A stretch of DNA of 64,000 nt from Bacteroidia bacterium (GTDB taxonomy: Bacteria > Bacteroidota > Bacteroidia > J057). The position numbers were made by a program, and so were the translations under genes. The stretch lies in the NCBI GenBank assembly GCA_030430205.1, contig JAUIGE010000001.1:310001-374000 (forward strand). Direction: 5' to 3'. Shown piece by piece: positions 8,189-17,100 of the stretch; position 1 is the stretch's first letter, and every line of letters begins with the position of its first letter. The notes below the pieces were generated by a model. That model saw only the letters and a list, made by a program, of their open reading frames with translations. It ran no database searches and was not told the origin of the DNA.

Positions 8189-9286
8189 ATGAGCATACAT
8201 TTTGTTTCCCTCCCTATTATTAAGATTCAGGACGAAACGGCAGACGCCTACAGCCTCTTTTTCCAAAAGCCTGATGATCCAAAATTTGACTACCTACCGG
8301 GTCAGTACCTGACCTTCAAAGTGAAGATCAATGGTGAAGAATTGAGGAGAGCATTTTCACTTTCGAGTTCTCCTGTAAGCGATGATTTCCTGCGGGTGAC
8401 CATCAAAAGAGAAGAGGGAGGCCGCGTTTCCAATTACCTGAGAGACAAGCTCTCTGTGGGCGACAAACTGGACATATTGCCCCCGATGGGCAATTTTAAG
8501 GTGAAGCTGGATCCTGCCAACAGCAAGAATTATATCCTCATCGGTGCGGGCAGCGGCATCACACCGCTGATGTCCATCACCAAATCAGTCCTTGAGACGG
8601 AACCCAAGAGCGTAGTCACACTGTGGTATGGCAACCGCAGCGAGGACACGGTTATCTTTGCCAAAGAATTCGAAGCTCTCCAGGCCCAATACGGCCACCG
8701 ATTCTATGTACACCACTCCCTGAGCAGGGCTTCCGAATCCTGGACGGGTGCCAAAGGACGGCTCGACCGGGAGAAAATATACAAGCTTACCTCCGATCTT
8801 TTCATGGAGGATACCCACCGCAAGGAGTACTTTATCTGCGGCCCTACGGGCCTGATCCAGGAAGCGGAAGCCGCTTTGGAAAAGCATGCCGTCAACTTCC
8901 ATGATGTGCATCATGAGTACTATGCGGCGCCTGCGCCTTCGGATGAAGATGTCGCCAAGGCCTATGGCCTGGATGAAGTCGCCATGGGCGAGGTGGATCA
9001 GGAGATCAAAACCCGCATGGTGAAGATCCTGCTGGATGGGGAGGAAGCAGAATTTGAGGTAGTACCTTCCAAGACGATCCTGACAGCAGCGATAGACGCG
9101 GATTATGATCCGCCCTATGCCTGCCAATCCGGTATATGCACGACTTGTCGCTGCAAGCTGAAGTCCGGTGTCGTGACCATGGACATCAGCGAGGGGCTGA
9201 GTGAAGAGGAACTCGAGGAGGGCTTTGTGCTCGCATGTCAGTCACATCCATTGACGGATAATGTGGTGTTGGATTTTGATGAATAG
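8189..9286 (+). CDS. ferredoxin reductase-type oxidoreductase with C-terminal 2Fe-2S domain (PaaE-like)
   Basis: A 365-residue protein with an FAD-binding FR-type domain (RRAFSLSSSP), an NAD(P)-binding domain (GAGSGITPLMS, YFICGPTGLI) and a C-terminal plant-type 2Fe-2S ferredoxin domain with ligands Cys312, Cys317, Cys320 and Cys350. This order is that of the reductase component of ring-hydroxylating oxygenases such as PaaE, or of a ferredoxin/flavohaemoprotein-like NADPH oxidoreductase. No oxygenase subunit gene is nearby, so the electron acceptor is unknown. The start at 8189 (MSIHF) is chosen because the promoter lies upstream of it and the FR domain begins there. Confidence 0.92.
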   Translation: MSIHFVSLPIIKIQDETADAYSLFFQKPDDPKFDYLPGQYLTFKVKINGEELRRAFSLSSSPVSDDFLRVTIKREEGGRVSNYLRDKLSVGDKLDILPPMGNFKVKLDPANSKNYILIGAGSGITPLMSITKSVLETEPKSVVTLWYGNRSEDTVIFAKEFEALQAQYGHRFYVHHSLSRASESWTGAKGRLDREKIYKLTSDLFMEDTHRKEYFICGPTGLIQEAEAALEKHAVNFHDVHHEYYAAPAPSDEDVAKAYGLDEVAMGEVDQEIKTRMVKILLDGEEAEFEVVPSKTILTAAIDADYDPPYACQSGICTTCRCKLKSGVVTMDISEGLSEEELEEGFVLACQSHPLTDNVVLDFDE

Positions 9287-9442
9287 GATTTTTGAACCAA
9301 AAAAGGGATATAAGTTCATAGAAGTTTTTCATAAAAGTAATTAACCCACAGCTTATATTTCCTTAAATGCCTTATATGGTTTTTAGAGGAAAACCCTGTC
9401 TTGCCAATCCAAAAAGATAGAAAGTGAAAGGGATTTCTTAAT

Positions 9443-9465
9443 TTGCCGGGACGGCAATCTTTTTT
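9443..9465 (+). terminator. small stem-loop with T-tract before the HTCS gene
   Basis: TTGCCG (9443-9448), GGA loop, CGGCAA (9452-9457), then TCTTTTTT. It ends 12 bases before the ATG at 9478. It could terminate the reductase transcript or act as a leader attenuator of the sensor gene. Confidence 0.5.
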
Positions 9466-9477
9466 AAAGCAAAAATC

Positions 9478-12400
9478 ATGTTTCGGCATTGTTGGCTATT
9501 TCTGACGAAATTCCTTTTGCTCTTCTCTTGTTTTTCTCAATCCGTAAGTTTTGAATATTTCTCTACAGCCGATGGCCTGGCTGGCAACTTAACCACTATT
9601 CCTGTTCAGGATAAGCAGGGCTTGGTATGGTTTGTCAATTCTGATGAGATCCTTCGTCACGATGGTAGAAATTTTCACATTTTCCCTAATCCTTTTGTCC
9701 CATTCGATGAATTTCCCAGGAACATCCTTCGTTATGAAGATTCCCTTCTGCTTTCATACTCCCATCACCACCTTTTTATTTTAAATCCCCGTACTTTTCA
9801 GCAAAGCTGGATTCCCCTTCCCGAAGCTGATCTGGGTACCTATTCCATCTACCTTGTGTCGGTTATCAATGGCAATTCCGCCCTTGTAAATTTGATTCAC
9901 AAAAAAGAAAAGAAAATTGAATTTTTTCTGTGTAAGGGTGATCATCTTAGCCAGATCTTTCTGGAGGCAGTTCCTACGATCCCGAAAAATGCGGAGTATG
10001 ATTTTACCTGTACGCCTCAGGGAGAATATATTTTATTTTTCAAGGGAGAAATGTTCAAATGGGATGTATCAGGAAATCTTCAGCTCCGGGTGAATGTTCC
10101 GGATTATGACAACACGCTGAAAATCCGAACATCGGGGCAGCATAGGCTTTTTCTCAGCGATAGTAAGGTTTACACCTTTGATGAAGAAAAACATCTTTTT
10201 AACAGCCATCAGGTTAACCGATTCCCAAAGGAATTCAGACTCGAAGATGTCCTCCCGGAAGAAAATGGCAGCATGTGGCTCTGTGGGACAAACAAATACA
10301 TTGCTTATTATGATGCGCGGCGTGACACCTTATATGATTATACTGAGATTTTTTCATCTCATCTCCAGTACAATAATGACTTCGTGGGTATGGTAAGAGA
10401 TCAGACAGGCCTACTTTGGCTTGGATCTTTCCTGGGCCTGGCCAAGGTCCGTCCCCAAAACGTTTTTTTTGACAGCTACCTTGACCAGGCCAATCCGGCT
10501 TGTGACGGGCGTTGTAGTTTAAGAGGGATAGAGGAAGATCAGCAGGGAAATATCTACGTGAGTTACTATGGTGGCGTAGACCGTATTGATCTCCAGGATC
10601 AGGGCAAAACAGAAATTCTGTTTAAAAATTCTAGCCCTTTTGATCTGTATATGGATGAAACCTATCTATGGTTGAATACGGGGCAGCGCTATCATCTGGA
10701 ACAGAAAAAACTGGAAAATCCGGAATCAGGAGTTGTCTATATATATGACTTTGGGGTATTGGAAAAAGATGTACACGGAAATGTATGGCTGATGACTTCG
10801 GGCCAATTGTTTCAGATGAAAACAAGGCCTACTGGCTATGACTGGATCCAGGTCCTTTCTCTTTCAGATAATCTGACCGCCTTTTCGAATTTTCTTTACT
10901 TCGACACCTCCCGGGATCAACTCTGGTTTTCTATGGGGAGTAGCCTCTACGCATACGGGATAGGCGATCAGCGGCTGCAAAACTATGGTCGCCGGAAAGT
11001 GGGGCACAACTTCAAGCAGATCCTCTGCATGGAAGCTGACAGCCAGGGAATTCTCTGGATGGGGACAGACAATGGCCTGCTCCGATGGAATCCAGAGGAT
11101 GAATCAAGCCGCGTCTACACCATTGATGATGGTCTTCCCAACAACTTCATCTGCGGTATGCTTCCAGAAGGGGACTCCTGCCTTTGGCTCAGCACCAACT
11201 ATGGCCTTTCCCGCTTCCAGATCCGTCAGGAAAAATTCATCAATTTTTTTGAAGAAGACGGCCTCACCCTCAATGAATTTAACCGCATGTCCTATTTTCA
11301 GGCGAAAAACGGGCAGATGTTTTTTGGGGGTATGCAAGGCCTGAATGCTTTTTTTCCCAAAAAGGTGATGGAAGCCTATCGTCGCCAAAATAGCAAAACG
11401 CAGATGGTGCTTAGCTCCTTTGAGCATATAGATGAAAAACGAGATAGCACCATCAAGGAATATTTTTTGGCTAAAGGAGCTGAAATCCACTTACATCACT
11501 GGGACAAGTCCTTTTCCTTTGAATATACGCTGACTGACTTTTCAGAACCTCAGGATATATACTATAGCTACCTCATGGAAGGCTATGAGAAAGCCTGGTC
11601 TATCCCCTCTTCCAATAACTTTAGCCGCTTTACCAGTCTGCCGCCTGGCAGCTATACCTTCCGGGTGAAAGCCCGGGACCACAGGGGCAACTGGCACCCC
11701 AGCGAGCTGGCCATCAAGGTGAGGATGCACCCGGCATGGTGGGAAAGTATGTGGGCCTATGTGGCCTATGTTTTATTGACTTTGGGGCTCATTGGGATTG
11801 TTTTTCGCTTTATGCGAAAGCGTCTCCTGCTACAGAGCCAGCTGCGGCTGGAGCAGCAGGAGGCCAGCCGCCTCAAGGAGTTGGATCATTTCAAAAGTCG
11901 CTTGTTTACCAACCTCACACACGAATTCCGCACCCCGCTGACCGTCATCCTGGGCATGGCCCAGCAGATCAAGGATGCCCCCGGGCAATACGCCCGGCAA
12001 GGGGCTGAACTCATCAGCCGAAATGGCAAAGGCCTCCTCCAGCTGATCAATCAGCTGCTCGACCTCTCCAAACTGGAAAACCACGCTTTCCAGCTCCACC
12101 TGCAGCAGGGGGATATCATCCCTTACCTTCGCTACCTGACAGAATCCTATCAGACCTATGCCGATGGCCAAAACCTCAGCCTGCAATTTTTTAGCAGCAC
12201 AGATGAAGTAGTCATGGACTATGACCCGGAGCAGATCAAACAAATCATCTCCAATCTGATCTCCAATGCCATCAAGTTTACGCCTTCGGGCGGCAGGGTG
12301 AGCCTGCATGTGGAGGCTTCTGAAAAGCAATTGCAGCTGGAAGTCCGGGATACCGGAATCGGTATTGCTGCTGAAAACCTGGCACATGTTTTCGATCGCT

Positions 12401-13440
12401 TTTACCAGGTGGAAAGTGATATGACCCGGCTTGGAGAGGGAACTGGCATTGGCCTGGCACATAGCCAGGAGCTTGTGAGGTTGATGGGCGGAGAGATATC
12501 CGTGCGCAGTGAAATCAAGCAGGGCTCCTGCTTTAGGATCATGCTGCCCATCCAAAAAACCGCCGAAGCACAAGCCCGGCAGGACTGGCTTGTAAAGGAA
12601 GCGCCTGATTCAAGCCTCTCTCAGCTTCCTCTTCCTCTGGCAGATCAGGAGCTTTCTCCTGCGGATCTCCCCCAGCTCCTCATCATAGAGGACAATCCAG
12701 ACGTCGTTATTTACCTCCAAAGCTGCCTGAAACATGCTTATCAGCTGGACATAGCCTACAATGGCAAAATCGGGATTGAGAAGGCAATCGAAAACATCCC
12801 CGATCTCATCATCAGTGATGTGATGATGCCCGAAAAAGACGGCTTTGAGGTCTGCGATACCCTCAAGCAGGATGAAAGGACCAGCCATATTCCCTTCATC
12901 CTGCTGACCGCCAAAGCGGATGCCGCTTCCAAACTCGCGGGCCTCAAAAGAGGAGCAGATGCCTATCTGGCAAAACCTTTTGACAGAGAAGAGCTGCTCG
13001 TGCGGCTTGAGATCATGCTCGCGCAGCGAGAGCGAATCAGAAAGTTTTTTAGCCAAAATCCCGTGCAGGTACAGGCACCGCTTCCGGCTCCTGATTCCCT
13101 GGAAGCAGATGTGCAGATAGAACATGCTTTTTTACAAAAAATCATGCAGATCGTCTCAGGAAATTATCAGGATGAAAGCTTTGGCCTGGCAGAACTATGC
13201 CGGAAGCTGGGGATGAGCCGATCGCAGCTTTTCCGGAAGATGAAGGCGATTTCAGATAGTTCGCCTGCGGAATTGATCCGCAAATATCGGCTGAACAAAG
13301 CCCGGGAACTGCTAGAGAGCACAGACAGGAGCGTCTCGGATGTGTGCTGGGATGTGGGATTCAAAAATCTCGCACACTTTTCGAAAGCCTTCCAGGAGGA
13401 GTTTGGGCTGAAGCCGAGTTCAGTGGGCAGTGGGCAGTAG
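9478..13440 (+). CDS. hybrid two-component system sensor kinase/response regulator with AraC output (HTCS)
   Basis: A 1320-residue one-protein phosphorelay. In order: signal peptide (1-24), periplasmic two-component-propeller repeats (about 30-650, e.g. GLLRWNPED, LWLSTNYGLSRF), Y_Y_Y domain (about 690-750), one membrane helix (about 760-780), HisKA with the phospho-His in LTHEFRTPLT (about 815), HATPase (about 920-1030, DTGIGI and GTGIGLA), receiver (about 1063-1180, acceptor Asp in ISDVMMP) and AraC-type HTH (about 1225-1315). HTCS proteins usually sense glycan fragments and switch on a neighbouring SusC/SusD locus; no such locus is in the window. The last codons are made of a heptanucleotide repeat, giving an unusual SSVGSGQ end. 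Confidence 0.96.
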   Translation: MFRHCWLFLTKFLLLFSCFSQSVSFEYFSTADGLAGNLTTIPVQDKQGLVWFVNSDEILRHDGRNFHIFPNPFVPFDEFPRNILRYEDSLLLSYSHHHLFILNPRTFQQSWIPLPEADLGTYSIYLVSVINGNSALVNLIHKKEKKIEFFLCKGDHLSQIFLEAVPTIPKNAEYDFTCTPQGEYILFFKGEMFKWDVSGNLQLRVNVPDYDNTLKIRTSGQHRLFLSDSKVYTFDEEKHLFNSHQVNRFPKEFRLEDVLPEENGSMWLCGTNKYIAYYDARRDTLYDYTEIFSSHLQYNNDFVGMVRDQTGLLWLGSFLGLAKVRPQNVFFDSYLDQANPACDGRCSLRGIEEDQQGNIYVSYYGGVDRIDLQDQGKTEILFKNSSPFDLYMDETYLWLNTGQRYHLEQKKLENPESGVVYIYDFGVLEKDVHGNVWLMTSGQLFQMKTRPTGYDWIQVLSLSDNLTAFSNFLYFDTSRDQLWFSMGSSLYAYGIGDQRLQNYGRRKVGHNFKQILCMEADSQGILWMGTDNGLLRWNPEDESSRVYTIDDGLPNNFICGMLPEGDSCLWLSTNYGLSRFQIRQEKFINFFEEDGLTLNEFNRMSYFQAKNGQMFFGGMQGLNAFFPKKVMEAYRRQNSKTQMVLSSFEHIDEKRDSTIKEYFLAKGAEIHLHHWDKSFSFEYTLTDFSEPQDIYYSYLMEGYEKAWSIPSSNNFSRFTSLPPGSYTFRVKARDHRGNWHPSELAIKVRMHPAWWESMWAYVAYVLLTLGLIGIVFRFMRKRLLLQSQLRLEQQEASRLKELDHFKSRLFTNLTHEFRTPLTVILGMAQQIKDAPGQYARQGAELISRNGKGLLQLINQLLDLSKLENHAFQLHLQQGDIIPYLRYLTESYQTYADGQNLSLQFFSSTDEVVMDYDPEQIKQIISNLISNAIKFTPSGGRVSLHVEASEKQLQLEVRDTGIGIAAENLAHVFDRFYQVESDMTRLGEGTGIGLAHSQELVRLMGGEISVRSEIKQGSCFRIMLPIQKTAEAQARQDWLVKEAPDSSLSQLPLPLADQELSPADLPQLLIIEDNPDVVIYLQSCLKHAYQLDIAYNGKIGIEKAIENIPDLIISDVMMPEKDGFEVCDTLKQDERTSHIPFILLTAKADAASKLAGLKRGADAYLAKPFDREELLVRLEIMLAQRERIRKFFSQNPVQVQAPLPAPDSLEADVQIEHAFLQKIMQIVSGNYQDESFGLAELCRKLGMSRSQLFRKMKAISDSSPAELIRKYRLNKARELLESTDRSVSDVCWDVGFKNLAHFSKAFQEEFGLKPSSVGSGQ

Positions 13441-13470
13441 GCAGTGGGCAGTGGGCAGTGGGCAGTGGGC
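13421..13470. repeat. heptanucleotide array 3, seven CAGTGGG units overlapping a stop codon
   Basis: Seven tandem CAGTGGG units, one of them changed to CAGTAGG, run from 13421 to 13469. The first two and a half are translated as the C-terminal residues of the HTCS protein, and the stop codon TAG at 13438-13440 is created by the single variant unit. Unlike arrays 1, 2, 4 and 5 it has no inverted arm. Confidence 0.93.
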
Positions 13471-13477
13471 GGGTGTG

Positions 13478-13870
13478 TTATAGCGCCAACACTACTGCCG
13501 ACAGGGCGAAAGTCAGTAACCAGATCGCGGTAAATAAGATTTTACCACCAAAGCCCAAATCCAGAATGGGTTTTTTCTGCAAAATCAGGTTGAAGGCTGC
13601 AACAAACAGCCCGATGCTGATCAGAGATCGATTGATCGATTGCTGTTTGTTTTCCTCTTCTGGCTTTGGCGGAAATTCGGAGGGTTCTACGAGCTCCTGC
13701 TGCTCGGTAGCGGCGACCTCCGTCAGCACTTCGGTCATGCCTCTTTTTTCCATTTCCCATTGAGCGGCCAGGACCTGATCATCTGAAAACTGGTCCTTGT
13801 TTTTGATGTAGTACATCAGCAACTCATCTGACTTCTCAGCCATCTTTGGAGAAAAGCGGTTTTCTTTCAT
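13478..13870 (-). CDS. small protein with two C-terminal membrane helices
   Basis: A 130-residue protein whose N-terminal half is soluble and acidic (pattern DELLMYYIKNKDQFSDDQV, AAQWEMEKRG) and whose last 50 residues form two hydrophobic helices (about 83-100 and 108-130). Small proteins with this arrangement, in which a charged helix of about 40 residues precedes membrane segments, are common in Bacteroidota, but I know of no assigned role. A hairpin lies in its presumed leader (13932-13983). It is convergent with the HTCS gene across array 3. Confidence 0.75.
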   Translation of the reverse strand: MKENRFSPKMAEKSDELLMYYIKNKDQFSDDQVLAAQWEMEKRGMTEVLTEVAATEQQELVEPSEFPPKPEEENKQQSINRSLISIGLFVAAFNLILQKKPILDLGFGGKILFTAIWLLTFALSAVVLAL

Positions 13871-13931
13871 ATTAGGTGAATTGAGTGTATAACAAATGTG
13901 GGGTTGCGCTCATAGCGCTGCAAAACAAAGC

Positions 13932-13983
13932 GCTTTCGGGGATTTCGGGCTGTGAGTTGGTTTTTGTGGGTAATCCCCGAAGC
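13932..13983. repeat. long-spaced inverted repeat upstream of the small membrane protein gene
   Basis: GCTTTCGGGGATT at 13932-13944 pairs with AATCCCCGAAGC at 13972-13983, with one bulged base. It lies about 60 bases upstream of the gene at 13478-13870, so it may be a leader structure or an operator. Confidence 0.4.
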
Positions 13984-14031
13984 TTAAATAAGCCTTTTTA
14001 ATCCCTAATACATCCTGTAAATCTCAGGAGG

Positions 14032-14072
14032 AAAATAAAAATCCCCTGCCGACAATTCGTCAGACAGGGGAT
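14032..14072 (-). terminator. intrinsic terminator of the 2149-residue T9SS protein gene
   Basis: On the minus strand ATCCCCTG (14072-14065) pairs with CAGGGGAT (14048-14041) and is followed by TTTTATTTT. It begins 40 bases after the stop codon of the gene ending at 14113. Confidence 0.85.
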
Positions 14073-14112
14073 AATCAAATTCTGATCAGGCATCAGGGCC
14101 TGTCAGCATCTA

Positions 14113-17100
14113 TCAGAACTTCACCATCTTCCTCGAAGCCCGGAATTCTCCGGCTTCTATGCTGTAGTGGTACACACCACCGGGCAGTTTGCTGGCGTCA
14201 AAGATGACGCTATGCTCGCCCGCGCTGCGGTATTCATCTACCGGACGTGCCACTTCTTTGCCAAATTGATCGTAGATGCTCAGCCTGACTTCCTCATCCT
14301 GCGGCAGGATGAAGTGGATGGTCGTGCGCGAATCATAAGGATTCGGATAGTTTTGTCCCAGGATATAGCCTGTCTCCGGCAGGGAGAGGCGATCAAAGAG
14401 CACATAAGGCTCATCCATATTGCCCAGGATACGGTCGGTGATAAAGACCTCTTCCTTGTTATCAGGAATGAATTCCTGGCCGCTGTAGGTGTCATAGATT
14501 TTGAAGCTCACTTTGCGGCCATTGTCGCTCGCATTTCCATGAAAACTAAATATTACCCGGTAGCTATCCAGAAACTCCACATATTCCAGGTAGCCCGAGC
14601 CCCTGCAGGTGTCATCAATAAAAGCACCTACCAGCAGGCGGTCTTCAGCCTCCAGTCTCCCGTCTCGCTTCTCGCTTCCCGCCTCTATCCGAATACTCCC
14701 GACCAGGGTCATGCTGCTTTCATAGCGACTGTAATCGACATCAAAATCTTTGATACCCAGGCGACTGTATACCAGGTCATTGTATAGGACACCTGCTTTG
14801 AGCAGCAGTTTGTACCCTTTGCCCGGCTCCATATACTGAAGCGGACCGTACCAGGTATCCGAGCCTTTATGGTATTCACTGAATACTTCCTGGCCTTTGA
14901 TGAGGTCCCTGTTGCGCAGGTTGACAGAAGCCAGGGCCTGTCCCAGGGGCTTGGCAAGCTGAGGCTGATATCCAATCCAGTTCCATCCGCTCAGCAGATC
15001 GATCTGATCAAAGGAGCTGATAGGATTACCGGCGATGCGCAGCGTATCGGGCGAGTTGGACAGATTGATCAGGTAGGCCTGCTTGTTGTCTAGTTGTACC
15101 AATGGGCCGGCCCACTGATTGGCATAAATGATCGGCGTGGCAATCTGGGTAAAAGTGGCCGTGTATCCATCTTTTCGCTTGACGGTAATGTTATTGCCGA
15201 TTTTGGGCGAAGCCAGCGAATTGAGGATATTATGGATGGTCATGTCACTGTTGGTGATATTGAAAGAAACCCAGTTCCAGCCTTTTTGCAAGGGGATAAC
15301 CTGAAAGACACCATTGGGATGCAGGATCTCCGGATCGCTGATTCTGCCATATACCTGCTCACTGGAGAAATAGAATGTCTCTGCCGCACGGTATTCAACC
15401 CCGCTTGCGGCCCGCCACATGCTGAATTTGATTTCTTCATTGGCCGGAATGTTGGAATAAACCGTCAGAAAGGCCATGTATTTGTTGTACTGGGGGACAT
15501 ACTGCAGCCGGGTAACTCCCCGGATTTCTCCGTTAAAGATCGCTGCTACCATGTCACGATCACTCCGTGACAGATTTGTATCAGTCTGATCCAGGCTGAA
15601 TGTCAGCACCATATTCATCGAATAGGTATACTTGCCTGACTCAACGACCCAGTTGGGAGGAATCGCCTGCGCTTCGTAGGTGATATCCAGGTACTCCGGC
15701 CAGCCTTCAATCATGGCTACCACGGTGTCGCGGTAGCTGCCGGGGGGTAGGTTGGGATCAACCGTAAAGGTCAGTGGATACTCTCCGTTGGATAGGACAG
15801 ATCCGGAAAGGGAGGAGGGCGTCAGCCAGATAGGGTAGTCCGTGATTTCAAAGGCTTTGGTATATACTGCCTGATTTTTCAGGCTGCTTTTGATCACATT
15901 GACCTTTCCAAAAAGGCCTTGCTGAGAGATGCTATCCGGATCCCAAAATACGGGTGCTGCATTCACTTCGAAGGCCCATACCACCGGATAATTCTGCACA
16001 TTTCCGGACAGGTTTTCCATTCCCGTGATGCGTGCCTGGAGGAGGACGCCTTTCAGCTCCGGCATATTGAACAGATTGATGCCGGGTACAAGGATGATAC
16101 GATCCTGATTTTCAGAGCACTGTATAGTAAAAGGGATAGCCGTGCTGTCATCCAGACGGATCAGGCTGATCTCTGGAGGCGTGGCGTAGGAGCTGAAATC
16201 ACATTCAATATCACTATCGAAGGTAGCCGAGATTTCCTGTCCCAGGCGCAGGAAGCCATCCGAAGGCGTGGGGATCCCAAATGGCCCCAGGGAAGCCCTG
16301 TCAATGAATCCTGATAAAGGAGTGGAAACGGTATAGCCTCTGCCTGAGCGACATTCGGCTCTTGCCCGAAGGCTATAGGCGCCATCCAGGAGACCGCTGA
16401 CATCCCATATTTTCCGGTAAATCAGATCAGGGATGCTGTCTTTTTGGATCTCGAGTCCATCCTGCCATCCCTGGCCATCCAGTTTATAGTCCAGGTGAAT
16501 ACTCTCCAGATAGGGATTGCTCAAATCATAGCCACTAAAATCCACCAGGAGCTTGTTGTCGCTATTACCATTGACAAGCCACTTGTCGACGGGATTTTGG
16601 AGATTGACATAGGAGCACTCTGACTCAAAGTTGACTGTGATCCAGAAGGTATCTCCATTCACGAGATCGCCATTATTTCCCCAGAGGTCATATTCACATT
16701 CAGGGTACATCATGATGCCGATGTCTTCATAATTGGCAGCCCTGGGGCCTTTTTCTACGGTCAGGTCTACTTCCGTAGCCTGGAAGGCATCCATGAAATA
16801 AGCGATTGCGCCATTGTTGATCAACTGCCCGCCCAGCTTGACGGTGGCACCGCCCGGATTGGTTGTTGGAATCACCCGTACCTGGTATTCTCTTGCCTCC
16901 TGGCTCTCACTTTCATTGATCATTTGTGCAGTGAAAATGGCTTTGCCATCTTTGGGGACATTGTCCATGCGTGGCGGGAAAATGTTCAGGTTGGCTCTGT
17001 CACGCGCCTGCGTGCCTTCTTCCTGTGGGCAGGAACTGGTGCCCCCAAATATGCGAAAAGCAGGGACATCGTAGGCGGTATCACGAAGGATATCCACGCT

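Noticed and set aside
11830..12573. 247-residue open frame on the minus strand
   Set aside because: It is opposite the kinase core of the HTCS protein, where HisKA and HATPase motifs fix the real frame.
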